64,000 nt of DNA from NCBI GenBank assembly GCA_034004945.1, contig JAVEVQ010000001.1, forward strand, positions 62,001-126,000, written 5' to 3'. Position numbers and translations under genes: made by a program. This document shows, one piece after another, positions 56,262 to 64,000 of the stretch (within the stretch, counting starts at the first letter, position 1; every line of letters starts with the position of its first letter). The notes under the pieces were generated by a model. The model was not told the DNA's origin, did no database searches, and was given only the letters and a program-made list of their open reading frames with translations. The stretch is from Methyloversatilis sp034004945 (GTDB lineage: Bacteria; Pseudomonadota; Gammaproteobacteria; Burkholderiales; Rhodocyclaceae).

Positions 56262-57560
56262 ATGAGCAAACTGCAAGCCGTTCGCGGCATGAACGACATC
56301 CTGCCCGACGAGGCGGAGCGCTGGGAAGCATTCGAAACCATCGTGCGCGACTGGCTGCGCGGCTACGGCTACCGGCCGATCCGCATGCCGCTGCTCGAGC
56401 ACACGCCGCTGTTCAAGCGCGCCATCGGCGAAGTGACCGACATCGTCGAGAAGGAAATGTATTCCTTCGAGGACGCGCTCAACGGCGAGAACCTGACGCT
56501 GCGCCCGGAAGGCACCGCCTCCTGCGTCCGCGCGGTGACCGAACACAACCTGCTGTACGACAGCCCGCGCAAGCTCTGGTACATGGGTCCGATGTTCCGC
56601 CACGAGCGGCCGCAGAAGGGCCGCTACCGCCAGTTCCACCAAGTCGGTGTGGAGGCGCTGGGCTACGCCGGGCCGGATATCGATGCGGAACTGATCATCA
56701 TGTGCCAGCGCCTGTGGGACGATCTGGACCTGATGGGCATCAAGCTCGAGATCAACTCGCTCGGTTCGCCGGAAGAGCGCCTGAAGCACCGTGCCGAGCT
56801 GATCGCCTATTTCGAGGCGCACCAGAACCAGCTGGACGACGACGCGAAGCGCCGGCTGCACAGCAATCCGCTGCGCATCCTCGACACCAAGAACCCGGCC
56901 ATGCAGGCGCTGGTCGAAGCGGCGCCCAAGCTGTCCGACTATCTGGGCGATGCATCGCTGGCGCACTTCAACGCCATCCAGGACACGCTGCGCGCGGCCA
57001 ACATTCCGTTCCGCATCAATCCGCGCCTGGTGCGCGGGCTGGATTACTACAACCTCACCGTGTTCGAGTGGGTCACCGATCAGCTCGGCGCCCAGGGCAC
57101 GGTGTGCGCAGGCGGTCGTTACGACGGCCTGATCGCCCAGCTCGGCGGCAAGCCGGCGCCGGCCGCCGGTTTCGCCATGGGCATCGAGCGCCTGATGGCG
57201 CTGTGGGACGCGAAGCAGGCCGATGCGCTGGTCGATCGGGTCGAGGTCTACATCGTGCACTCCGGCGCTGGCGCCCAGGCGGCCGCGTTCACGCTGGCCG
57301 AACGCCTGCGCGACGGCGGTTTCGCGACGCTGATGCATTGCGGCGGCGGCAGCTTCAAGTCGCAGATGAAGCGCGCCGATGCCTCCGGTGCCCTGGTGGC
57401 GCTCATCCTCGGCGAGGACGAGGTCGCGGCCGGCGAAGTGACCTTCAAGCCGCTGCGCGGCGGTGAGCAGATGCGCATCAGCCTCGACGACGTCGGCGAA
57501 CACCTGGCGGCCATGCTGCTGAACGACCTCGCCGGCGACAGCGAAGACTCTTTTCAATAA
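56262..57560 (+). CDS. hisS: Histidyl-tRNA synthetase
   Basis: 432 residues. Class II synthetase. Motif 1 IRMPLLEHTPLFKRAIGEVTDIVEKEMYSF, motif 2 YMGPMFRHERPQKGRYRQFHQVG, HisRS loop LVRGLDYYNLTVFEW and motif 3 AGFAMGIERLM, then the C-terminal anticodon domain. It begins ten bases after ispG. Confidence 0.97.
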   Translation: MSKLQAVRGMNDILPDEAERWEAFETIVRDWLRGYGYRPIRMPLLEHTPLFKRAIGEVTDIVEKEMYSFEDALNGENLTLRPEGTASCVRAVTEHNLLYDSPRKLWYMGPMFRHERPQKGRYRQFHQVGVEALGYAGPDIDAELIIMCQRLWDDLDLMGIKLEINSLGSPEERLKHRAELIAYFEAHQNQLDDDAKRRLHSNPLRILDTKNPAMQALVEAAPKLSDYLGDASLAHFNAIQDTLRAANIPFRINPRLVRGLDYYNLTVFEWVTDQLGAQGTVCAGGRYDGLIAQLGGKPAPAAGFAMGIERLMALWDAKQADALVDRVEVYIVHSGAGAQAAAFTLAERLRDGGFATLMHCGGGSFKSQMKRADASGALVALILGEDEVAAGEVTFKPLRGGEQMRISLDDVGEHLAAMLLNDLAGDSEDSFQ

Positions 57561-57601
57561 CGAACTTTCAATAACCGGATTACCGGGCAGGAGCCGACAC
57601 C

Positions 57602-58276
57602 ATGGCAGCACTCGATCTGGAAGAACAGGAACAGCTCTCCGCCATCAAGGCGTGGTGGAATCAGTGGGGCAATGTGATCACCTGGGTGGTGATCGCCATT
57701 TCGGCCGCCATCATCGGCCAGCAGGCATGGGGTTGGTACAACCGTGACCAGTCGGTCAAGGCGAGCGCCGTGTTCGACACGCTGCAGGAGGCCGCCCTGG
57801 CCGGTGACCTGAAGAAGACGCGCGATGCGGCGGGAGAGCTGACCGAACACTACGGCAGCAGCCCGTATGCGTCGCTGGGCGCACTGCTGTCGGCCAAGGT
57901 GCATGTCGAGAACAACGATACCAAGACGGCCCGCGCACAGCTCGAATGGGTGAAGGACAAGGCGCCGGAAGACATGCTGCGTGATCTGGCCCGCCTGCGT
58001 CTGGCCTACGTCATGATCGAAGAGCAGGCGTTCGACGACGCCGCCAAGCTGCTCGACGGCAAGGTCGAGGCTTCGCTCGAGGCCCGTTTTCTCGAAGCGC
58101 GCGGCGACCTGCACCTGATGCGCGACCAGCGTGACGAGGCGCGCGCCGCCTATCAGTCCGCGCTGACCAAGCTGGACGACATGATCAAGGCCGAAGGTGA
58201 GGCGGTGTCGCTGGCTCAGCAGGGCTATCGCGGCGTGATCGAAATCAAGCTGGATGCCGTGGGAGGCAAGCAGTGA
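57602..58276 (+). CDS. yfgM: YfgM-like tetratricopeptide membrane protein
   Basis: 224 residues. Short cytoplasmic N-terminus, one membrane helix (about 24-42), then a periplasmic TPR-like domain (LLSAKVHVENNDTKTARAQLEWVKDKAPEDMLRDLARLRLAYVMI). YfgM in E. coli associates with the Sec translocon and PpiD. Conserved hisS-yfgM-bamB order supports the call. Its stop overlaps bamB GTG (GTGA). Confidence 0.9.
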   Translation: MAALDLEEQEQLSAIKAWWNQWGNVITWVVIAISAAIIGQQAWGWYNRDQSVKASAVFDTLQEAALAGDLKKTRDAAGELTEHYGSSPYASLGALLSAKVHVENNDTKTARAQLEWVKDKAPEDMLRDLARLRLAYVMIEEQAFDDAAKLLDGKVEASLEARFLEARGDLHLMRDQRDEARAAYQSALTKLDDMIKAEGEAVSLAQQGYRGVIEIKLDAVGGKQ

Positions 58277-59415
58277 AACGTGCTTCGGCCCTGCTGCTCG
58301 TCGCGGCGCTGACCGGATGTTCGTCGCTGTCGCTCGACAGCCTGAATCCGTTCAGCGGCCCGTCCAAACCCAAGATTCCGCCGCTGGGTGTGATCCAGCC
58401 GACGGCGCAGCTGGCCGAGGTGTGGCGTTTCGGCGCCGGCAAATCGGACAATTTCGTGTTCGAACCGGCGGTGGTCGGCGGTACGGTCTATGTCGCTTCG
58501 CGCGAAGGTTCGATCGCGCGCATCGACGACGGCCGCCAGATCTGGAAGATCGACGCCGGCAAGAAGCTGTCGGGCGGCGTGGGCGCCAACGAGCGCATGC
58601 TGGTGGTCGGTACCGAAAAGGGTGAAGTGCTCGCCTTTTCCGCCGACGGCAAGCCGATGTGGCAGGGCAGCGTCACGTCGGAAGTGCTCAGCGCGCCGGA
58701 GGTGTCGGACGACATGGTGTTCGTGCGCAGCGCCGACAGCCGCATCCAGGCCTTCGTCGCGGCCGACGGCGCGCGCAGGTGGAACTACCAGCGCGCCAAC
58801 CCGGCACTGACGCTGCGCACCCACGCCGGCCTGATCACGACGCCGTCGCTGGTGCTGGCCGGATTCCCGGGCGGCAAGCTGGTGGCGATCAATCGCACCA
58901 ATGGCTCTGCGGTGTGGGAATCGAACGTCGCGCTGCCGAAGGGCTCGACCGAACTGGAGCGCATCGCCGACGTGACCAGTCCGCCGGTGATCGCCGGCCG
59001 TGAGGTCTGCGCCGCCGCCTTCCAGGGGCGCGTCGCCTGCTTCGAGCTGAGCAATGGCAATACCGTCTGGACGCGCGACATTTCGAGCAGCGCCGGCATC
59101 GACATCGATACGCAGAACCTCTACATCAGCGACGACAAGGGTGCGGTACATGCGCTCGATCGCGCCACCGGCGCCAGCCTGTGGAAGCAGGACAAGCTGG
59201 CCGGTCGCTCCCCGGGCAAGCCGATTGCACTCGAGGGATTTGTTGCGGTCAGCGATGTCGAAGGTATCGTGCACCTGCTGCAGCGCGAGAACGGTGCCTT
59301 CGCTGCCCGCCTGAACGGTGACGGCAGTGCGATCAACGCGGCGATGCAGCCCTACGGACGCGCATTCATCGCCCAGAGCCGCGCCGGCAGCGTGCGCGCG
59401 CTGTCGGCACGCTGA
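58273..59415 (+). CDS. bamB: Outer-membrane assembly lipoprotein BamB
   Basis: 380 residues. Lipobox LTGC near residue 16 and an eight-bladed PQQ-type beta-propeller with repeats such as GGTVYVASREGSIARIDDGRQIWKIDAG and GCEVCAAAFQGRVACFELSNGNTVWTRD-type. BamB scaffolds BamA for insertion of outer-membrane beta-barrels. GTG start overlapping yfgM. Confidence 0.93.
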   Translation: MKRASALLLVAALTGCSSLSLDSLNPFSGPSKPKIPPLGVIQPTAQLAEVWRFGAGKSDNFVFEPAVVGGTVYVASREGSIARIDDGRQIWKIDAGKKLSGGVGANERMLVVGTEKGEVLAFSADGKPMWQGSVTSEVLSAPEVSDDMVFVRSADSRIQAFVAADGARRWNYQRANPALTLRTHAGLITTPSLVLAGFPGGKLVAINRTNGSAVWESNVALPKGSTELERIADVTSPPVIAGREVCAAAFQGRVACFELSNGNTVWTRDISSSAGIDIDTQNLYISDDKGAVHALDRATGASLWKQDKLAGRSPGKPIALEGFVAVSDVEGIVHLLQRENGAFAARLNGDGSAINAAMQPYGRAFIAQSRAGSVRALSAR

Positions 59416-59424
59416 GGAATTCAT

Positions 59425-60753
59425 TTGAAACCCGTACTGGTACTGGTCGGACGCCCCAATGTGGGCAAGTCGACACTGTTCAACCGCCTCACCAAGACGC
59501 GTGATGCGCTGGTCGCCGATTTCCCTGGCCTGACCCGCGACCGCCACTACGGCAACGGCCGCATGGGCGACCGCCCCTTTCTGGTGGTCGATACCGGCGG
59601 CTTCGAGCCGACCGCGCGCGACGGCATCATGGTCGAGATGGCGCAGCAGGCCGAGCAGGCGATCGCCGAGGCCGACGTGCTGGTATTCATCGTCGATGGC
59701 CGCGCCGGCCTGACCGCCCACGACCGCGAGATCGCGGCCCGGCTGCGCCGCGTCGGCAAGCCTCTGGTGCTGGCGGTCAACAAGGCGGAGGGCATGCGGC
59801 GCGAGATCGTCGCGGCCGAGTTTCACGAACTGGGCTTGGGCGACATCCACGTCATTTCGTCGGCCCACGGCGAGGGCGTGCGCAATCTGGTCGATCACTG
59901 TCTGGAGTCGTTCCCGCAGGATCCGCAGGACGAGGAGGACATCCGCGGCCCGAAGATCGCGGTGGCCGGTCGTCCGAACGTCGGCAAGTCGACGCTGATC
60001 AACGCGCTGCTCGGTGAGGAACGCGTGATCGCCTTCGACCAGGCCGGCACCACGCGCGACGCGATCAGCATTCCGTTCCAGCGCGGCGGCAAGGAGTACA
60101 CGCTGATCGACACCGCAGGCCTGCGGCGCAAGGGTCGCGTGTTCGAGTCGATCGAGAAGTTCTCGGTGATCAAGACGGTGCAGGCGATCGAGCAGTCCAA
60201 CGTCTGCATCCTGGTGCTCGACGCAACACAGGAAGTGTCGGACCAGGACGCCCATATCGGCGGTTTCATCGTCGAAAGCGGCCGTGCACTGGTGCTGGTG
60301 ATCAACAAATGGGACGCGGTGGACAGCTACCGCCGTGAAATCTTCAAGCGCGAGATCGCACGCAAGCTGGGGTTTCTCGGCTTCGCCCGTCAGCTCTACA
60401 TTTCGGCGCTGGAGGGGCAGGGCGTCAGCGGCATCTTCGGCGCCGTCGATGCCGCCTACGCCGCGGCAATGATCAAGCTGCCGACGCCGCGTCTGACGCG
60501 TGCGCTACAGGCGGCGGTCGAAAAGCAGGCGCCGCCCAAACACGGTCTTTTCCGCCCGAAGATGCGTTACGCGCACCAAGGCGGCATGAATCCGCCGGTC
60601 ATCGTGATTCACGGCACTGCGCTCGAACACATTGCCGACAGTTACCGGCGTTTCCTCGAACGCAGTTTCCTCGAAACCTTCAAGCTTCAGGGCACGCCGT
60701 TGCGGGTTCAATTCCGCACCGCGCACAACCCTTTTGCCGCACGGGAAAAATGA
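59425..60753 (+). CDS. der: GTPase Der (EngA)
   Basis: 442 residues with two tandem GTPase domains: GRPNVGKSTLFNRL (about 8) and GRPNVGKSTLINAL (about 183), each with later NKAE/NKWD specificity motifs, and a C-terminal KH-like domain. It acts in 50S ribosome assembly. It starts with TTG 59425, with GAGGAA at seven bases; no ATG alternative exists near. Confidence 0.96.
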   Translation: MKPVLVLVGRPNVGKSTLFNRLTKTRDALVADFPGLTRDRHYGNGRMGDRPFLVVDTGGFEPTARDGIMVEMAQQAEQAIAEADVLVFIVDGRAGLTAHDREIAARLRRVGKPLVLAVNKAEGMRREIVAAEFHELGLGDIHVISSAHGEGVRNLVDHCLESFPQDPQDEEDIRGPKIAVAGRPNVGKSTLINALLGEERVIAFDQAGTTRDAISIPFQRGGKEYTLIDTAGLRRKGRVFESIEKFSVIKTVQAIEQSNVCILVLDATQEVSDQDAHIGGFIVESGRALVLVINKWDAVDSYRREIFKREIARKLGFLGFARQLYISALEGQGVSGIFGAVDAAYAAAMIKLPTPRLTRALQAAVEKQAPPKHGLFRPKMRYAHQGGMNPPVIVIHGTALEHIADSYRRFLERSFLETFKLQGTPLRVQFRTAHNPFAAREK

Positions 60754-60853
60754 TCGGCCGCTCCGGGATCAAATCGGCTGACGCCGCGTCCAAGGCTGCG
60801 GTGCATCAAAAAATCCAGTACAGTTGAATTTCAAATATACAAGAGGTGTTCCC

Positions 60854-61093
60854 ATGAGCAACAAAGGGCAAATGCTACAAGACCCCTTCCTCAACACCCT
60901 GCGCCGTGAGCACGTTCCGGTCGCCATCTACCTGGTCAATGGCATCAAGCTGCAGGGCCAGATCGAATCCTTCGACCAGTACGTCGTGCTGCTGAAGAAT
61001 ACGGTCACCCAGATGGTTTACAAGCACGCGATTTCCACCGTCGTGCCGGCCCGTCCGGTCAACATCCAGCACGACCAGGGCGAGGGCAGTTGA
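60854..61093 (+). CDS. hfq: RNA chaperone Hfq
   Basis: 79 residues. Sm1 motif (VPVAIYLVNGIKLQGQIESFDQYVVLLKN) and Sm2 motif (YKHAISTVVP). Hfq forms a hexamer pairing small RNAs with mRNAs. ATG 60854 is chosen over 60824. Starts the hfq-hflX-hflK-hflC cluster. Confidence 0.97.
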   Translation: MSNKGQMLQDPFLNTLRREHVPVAIYLVNGIKLQGQIESFDQYVVLLKNTVTQMVYKHAISTVVPARPVNIQHDQGEGS

Positions 61094-61129
61094 TTCCGAT
61101 CCGTTTCTCTTCCTTGAAAGCCTGCGCGG

Positions 61130-62395
61130 ATGTTTGATCGTCCGTCAGGTGGGGAGCGTGCGGTCATCGTCCAGCTCGATCTCGGTGCGGGCGACTACGA
61201 AGACCGCCTCGACGAATTCACGCTGCTGGTCCGCAGCGCCGGCGCCGAGCCGGTCGCGCGCGTCGGCGGGCGCCGGCAGTCGCCGGATCCGGCCACCTTC
61301 GCCGGCAAGGGCAAGGTCACGGAAATCCTCGATCTGGCCAACGCCAACGAAGCCGATATCGTTCTTTTCAATCACGAGCTGTCGCCGGGTCAGCAGCGCA
61401 ACCTCGAGCGCGCGCTGTCGCGCCGCGTGATCGACCGCAATGCGCTCATCCTCGACATTTTCGCGCTGCGTGCACGCAGCCACGAGGGCAAGCTGCAGGT
61501 CGAACTGGCCCAGCTCGAGCATCTGGCGACCCGTCTGGTGCGCGGCTGGACTCACCTGGAGCGGCAGAAGGGCGGCATCGGCCTGCGCGGACCGGGCGAA
61601 ACCCAGCTCGAAACCGACCGCCGTCTGCTCGGGCAGCGCGTCAAGGCGCTGAAGGAGAAACTGGAGCGTGTCGAGCGTCAGCGCGGCGTGCGGCGCAAGT
61701 CGCGCGAACGCCGTGAAACGCCGGTCGTCGCGCTGGTCGGCTACACCAACGCCGGCAAGTCCACGCTGTTCAATGCGCTGACCAAGGCAGGCACCTACGC
61801 CGCCGATCAACTGTTCGCGACGCTGGACACCACATCGCGCCAGCTCTACCTCGGCGACTTCGGCCAGGTGGTGCTGTCCGACACCGTCGGTTTCATCCGC
61901 GATCTGCCGCACACGCTGGTCGCTGCGTTCCATGCAACGCTGGAAGAGACCGCGGGCGCGGACCTTCTGCTGCACGTGATCGATGCGTCGGCGCCCGATC
62001 GTGACGCGCAGATCGAGGCGGTGGACAAGGTGCTGGCGGAAATCGGCGCCGATGCGGTGCCGCAGATCCGTGTGCTGAACAAGGTCGACCTGGTGCCCGC
62101 TCTGGCGCCCGGAGCCGACCCCGGGGGCTGTGATACCATTCAAACGGCGCGTGTAAGCGCTCGTACGGGTGCAGGGCTTGCCGAACTGCGGGCGGCGATC
62201 ACGCAGCGCCTGATTGACGAACGAATAGCTGCCGCCAACCGGAAGTCACCGAGTGACGATCCGCGTGGGCTGAATCTGGAACCCTCGTCGAGGTCTGCAC
62301 TCCCAGTCATCTCACCGTCGACGGGTGATGAAGCTTCGTCAGGCGACGGGGCGGACGCATCACCCGACTCATCCATCCTTACTTATCCAGTCTGA
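61130..62395 (+). CDS. hflX: GTPase HflX
   Basis: 421 residues. N-terminal HflX domain (GKGKVTEILDLANANEADIVLFNHELSPGQQRNLERAL), coiled linker, GTPase G1 GYTNAGKSTLFNALT near 204, G3 DTVGFIRDLPHTLVAAF, NKVD. Rescues stalled ribosomes and splits subunits under stress. The C-terminal tail (about 380-421) is Ser/Asp-rich. Confidence 0.95.
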   Translation: MFDRPSGGERAVIVQLDLGAGDYEDRLDEFTLLVRSAGAEPVARVGGRRQSPDPATFAGKGKVTEILDLANANEADIVLFNHELSPGQQRNLERALSRRVIDRNALILDIFALRARSHEGKLQVELAQLEHLATRLVRGWTHLERQKGGIGLRGPGETQLETDRRLLGQRVKALKEKLERVERQRGVRRKSRERRETPVVALVGYTNAGKSTLFNALTKAGTYAADQLFATLDTTSRQLYLGDFGQVVLSDTVGFIRDLPHTLVAAFHATLEETAGADLLLHVIDASAPDRDAQIEAVDKVLAEIGADAVPQIRVLNKVDLVPALAPGADPGGCDTIQTARVSARTGAGLAELRAAITQRLIDERIAAANRKSPSDDPRGLNLEPSSRSALPVISPSTGDEASSGDGADASPDSSILTYPV

Positions 62396-62415
62396 ACGTG
62401 CTCAATGCGATCTTG

Positions 62416-63627
62416 ATGTCGCTCAATGACCCCCGCTGGGGCAATCAGGGCGGCAACGGCAACAAGGGCGGCAACCAGGGACCGCCCGATCTGGAAGATC
62501 TCTGGCGTGACTTCAACCGTCGACTGTCCGGCATGTTCGGTGGCAAGTCCTCGGGCGATGGTGGCAACGAGGCGCGCCCGCCGATCGGCCCGCGCCAGTT
62601 CGGCGGTGGTATCGGCATCATTCTCGGCCTGGTGCTCATCGTCTGGCTGGCCAGCGGTCTGTACATCGTGGACGCCAGCCAGCGCGGCGTCGTGCTGCGT
62701 TTCGGCAAACTGCACGAAACGACCGAGCCGGGCCTGCAGTGGCGCTTGCCGTTTCCGATCGATTCGCACGAGCTGGTCAACCTGACCGGCGTGCGCACGG
62801 TCGAGATCGGTTACCGCGGCAGTGAGCGCAACAAGGTGCTGAACGAGGCGCTGATGCTCACCGATGACGAGAACATCATCAACATCCAGTTCGCGGTGCA
62901 GTACATCCTGAAGGATCCGGTTGCCTATCTGTTCCAGAACCGCCTGCCGGAAGACACGGTGGTGCACGCCGCCGAGACGGCGATGCGCGAGATCGTCGGC
63001 AAGAGCAAGATGGACTTCGTGCTGTACGAAGGGCGCGAACAGATCGCCGTCGATGCGCAGCGCATCATGCAGCAGATCCTTGACCGCTATCAGACCGGCA
63101 TCCAGATCAGCAAGCTGACGCTGCAGAACGCACAGCCGCCGGAGCAGGTTCAGGCCGCGTTCGACGACGCAGTGAAGGCGGGTCAGGATCTCGAGCGGCA
63201 GAAGAACGAAGGTCAGGCCTACGCCAACGACGTCATTCCGAAGGCGCGCGGTACCGCGTCGCGCCTGATGGAAGAGGCCAACGGTTACAAGCAGCGCATC
63301 ATCGCCACCGCCGAAGGTGACGCCAGTCGCTTCAAGCAGGTGCTTTCCGAGTACGTGAAGGCGCCGGAAGTGACGCGCCAGCGCATGTACATCGACACCA
63401 TGCAGCAGATCATGACCAATACCAGCAAGCTGATGATTGATGCCAAGGGCAGCGGCAACCTGCTGTATCTGCCGCTGGACAAGCTGATGCAGCAGTCTGG
63501 CGCGGCGGCTGATGGTGCCGCCCGTCCGGCCGAGCCGATGACCTTGCCGCCGCTGATGAGCGACCAGACGGCGAACGACGCGCGCAACCGCGAGTCGCTG
63601 CGTTCGCGCGAGCGGGGAGAGCGTTGA
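62416..63627 (+). CDS. hflK: FtsH protease modulator HflK
   Basis: 403 residues. Gly/Asn-rich N-terminus (SLNDPRWGNQGGNGNKGG), one membrane helix (about 67-87), then an SPFH/band 7 domain (DASQRGVVLRFGKLHETTEPGLQWRLPFPI). With HflC it encloses FtsH and limits its action. The frame can start at GTG 62398, but MSLNDPRWGN matches the family start. Its stop overlaps hflC. Confidence 0.93.
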   Translation: MSLNDPRWGNQGGNGNKGGNQGPPDLEDLWRDFNRRLSGMFGGKSSGDGGNEARPPIGPRQFGGGIGIILGLVLIVWLASGLYIVDASQRGVVLRFGKLHETTEPGLQWRLPFPIDSHELVNLTGVRTVEIGYRGSERNKVLNEALMLTDDENIINIQFAVQYILKDPVAYLFQNRLPEDTVVHAAETAMREIVGKSKMDFVLYEGREQIAVDAQRIMQQILDRYQTGIQISKLTLQNAQPPEQVQAAFDDAVKAGQDLERQKNEGQAYANDVIPKARGTASRLMEEANGYKQRIIATAEGDASRFKQVLSEYVKAPEVTRQRMYIDTMQQIMTNTSKLMIDAKGSGNLLYLPLDKLMQQSGAAADGAARPAEPMTLPPLMSDQTANDARNRESLRSRERGER

Positions 63628-64000
63628 TGAAGGAAAAGCTTCCGCTGCTGCTGGGCAGCATCATCCTCGCCATCGTGCTTGCGTCTACCTCGCTGTTCAC
63701 CGTGGATCAGCGTCAGTACGCGATCGTTTTCCAGCTCGGCGAGGTCCGTAACGTGATCGAGCAGCCGGGGCTGCATTTCAAGTGGCCGCTGGTGCAGAAC
63801 GTGCGCGTGTTCGATCGCCGCATCCTGACGCTGGACAGTGCCGATCCCGAGCGCTTCATCACGTCGGAAAAGAAGAACGTGCTGGTGGATCTGTTCGTGA
63901 AGTGGCGCATCACCGACGTGAAGCAGTACTACATCTCGGTCGGTGGCAACGAGCGCCTGGCGGAGACCCGTCTGCTGCAGACGGTGAATGCCGGTCTGCG
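63627..64000 (+). CDS. hflC: FtsH protease modulator HflC (partial, runs off the window)
   Basis: 124 residues visible. N-terminal membrane helix (LLLGSIILAIVLASTSLFTV), then the SPFH start VDQRQYAIVFQLGEVRNVIEQPGLHFKWPLVQNVRVFDRRIL and TLDSADPERFITSEKKNVLVDLFVKWRI. ATG 63627 shares a base with the hflK stop. The C-terminal part lies beyond base 64000. Confidence 0.95.
   Translation, partial: MKEKLPLLLGSIILAIVLASTSLFTVDQRQYAIVFQLGEVRNVIEQPGLHFKWPLVQNVRVFDRRILTLDSADPERFITSEKKNVLVDLFVKWRITDVKQYYISVGGNERLAETRLLQTVNAGL

Overview
This 64-kb window is high-GC chromosomal DNA from a betaproteobacterium. The gene order ndk-rlmN-pilW-rodZ-ispG-hisS-yfgM-bamB-der-hfq-hflX-hflK-hflC, the lexA-imuA-imuB cassette, a PEP-CTERM protein, a DSF-synthase homologue and an acs/DUF4212/SSS acetate block together suggest Rhodocyclales-like bacteria. 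A genus such as Methyloversatilis is possible but cannot be proved from this window.

Layout. 1-7.6 kb: the 3' end of uvrB, a DsbD/ScsB-type disulfide reductase with a secreted redoxin, an rpfF-like DSF synthase, an orphan GspE/PilB ATPase, a Tat-exported FecR-domain protein and a MOSC protein. 7.6-10.5 kb: an SOS operon lexA-imuA-imuB with a textbook LexA box and no dnaE2 following it. 10.7-13.8 kb: a PEP-CTERM protein with a sigma-54-type promoter, bcp-slyD and galE. 14.2-15.9 kb: three pseudopilin-like genes. 15.9-18.7 kb: a reverse operon of CPA2 antiporter, YbdK-type ligase and DUF456 protein. 18.8-27.2 kb: class I fumarase, UPF0114 protein, acetyl-CoA synthetase, CBS/DUF294 nucleotidyltransferase-like protein, DUF4212 protein and sodium:solute symporter, which fit acetate uptake, activation and oxidation. 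27.3-36.7 kb: tRNA-Ser(GGA), a lytic transglycosylase and a compact type II secretion locus (gspG-F-E, four PilM/N/O/P-like assembly genes, and a secretin carrying a C-terminal cohesin-like domain). 36.7-38.9 kb: an HTH regulator, lysC, tRNA-Ser(GCT) and tRNA-Arg(ACG).

38.8-47.9 kb is an integrated mobile element of about 9.08 kb. It sits in the 3' half of tRNA-Arg(ACG), bounded by 56-bp direct repeats. The repeat extends imperfectly through a duplicated tRNA terminator. It encodes a tyrosine integrase, an AlpA-like HTH protein, a TOPRIM/DUF927 primase-helicase, a stand-alone RadC, a toxin with two HTH antitoxins and several unknown small proteins. Two clusters of TGTAACCG iterons, one beside the primase gene and one beside the integrase gene, recall the ori/crr arrangement of satellite phage P4. 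No capsid, tail or conjugation genes were seen. I regard it as a P4-like autonomous-replication-capable element, and as the most interesting object in the window.

48-64 kb: a small unknown gene, a GbsR/MarR-regulated cyanide-insensitive-type bd oxidase (cydAB) with a 24-bp palindromic candidate operator, then the long housekeeping run from ndk to hflC, which is cut by the window end. Most genes in that run overlap or are separated by a few bases, indicating co-transcription of RNA modification, cell shape, isoprenoid, tRNA charging, outer-membrane assembly, ribosome assembly, RNA chaperone and membrane-protease control functions.
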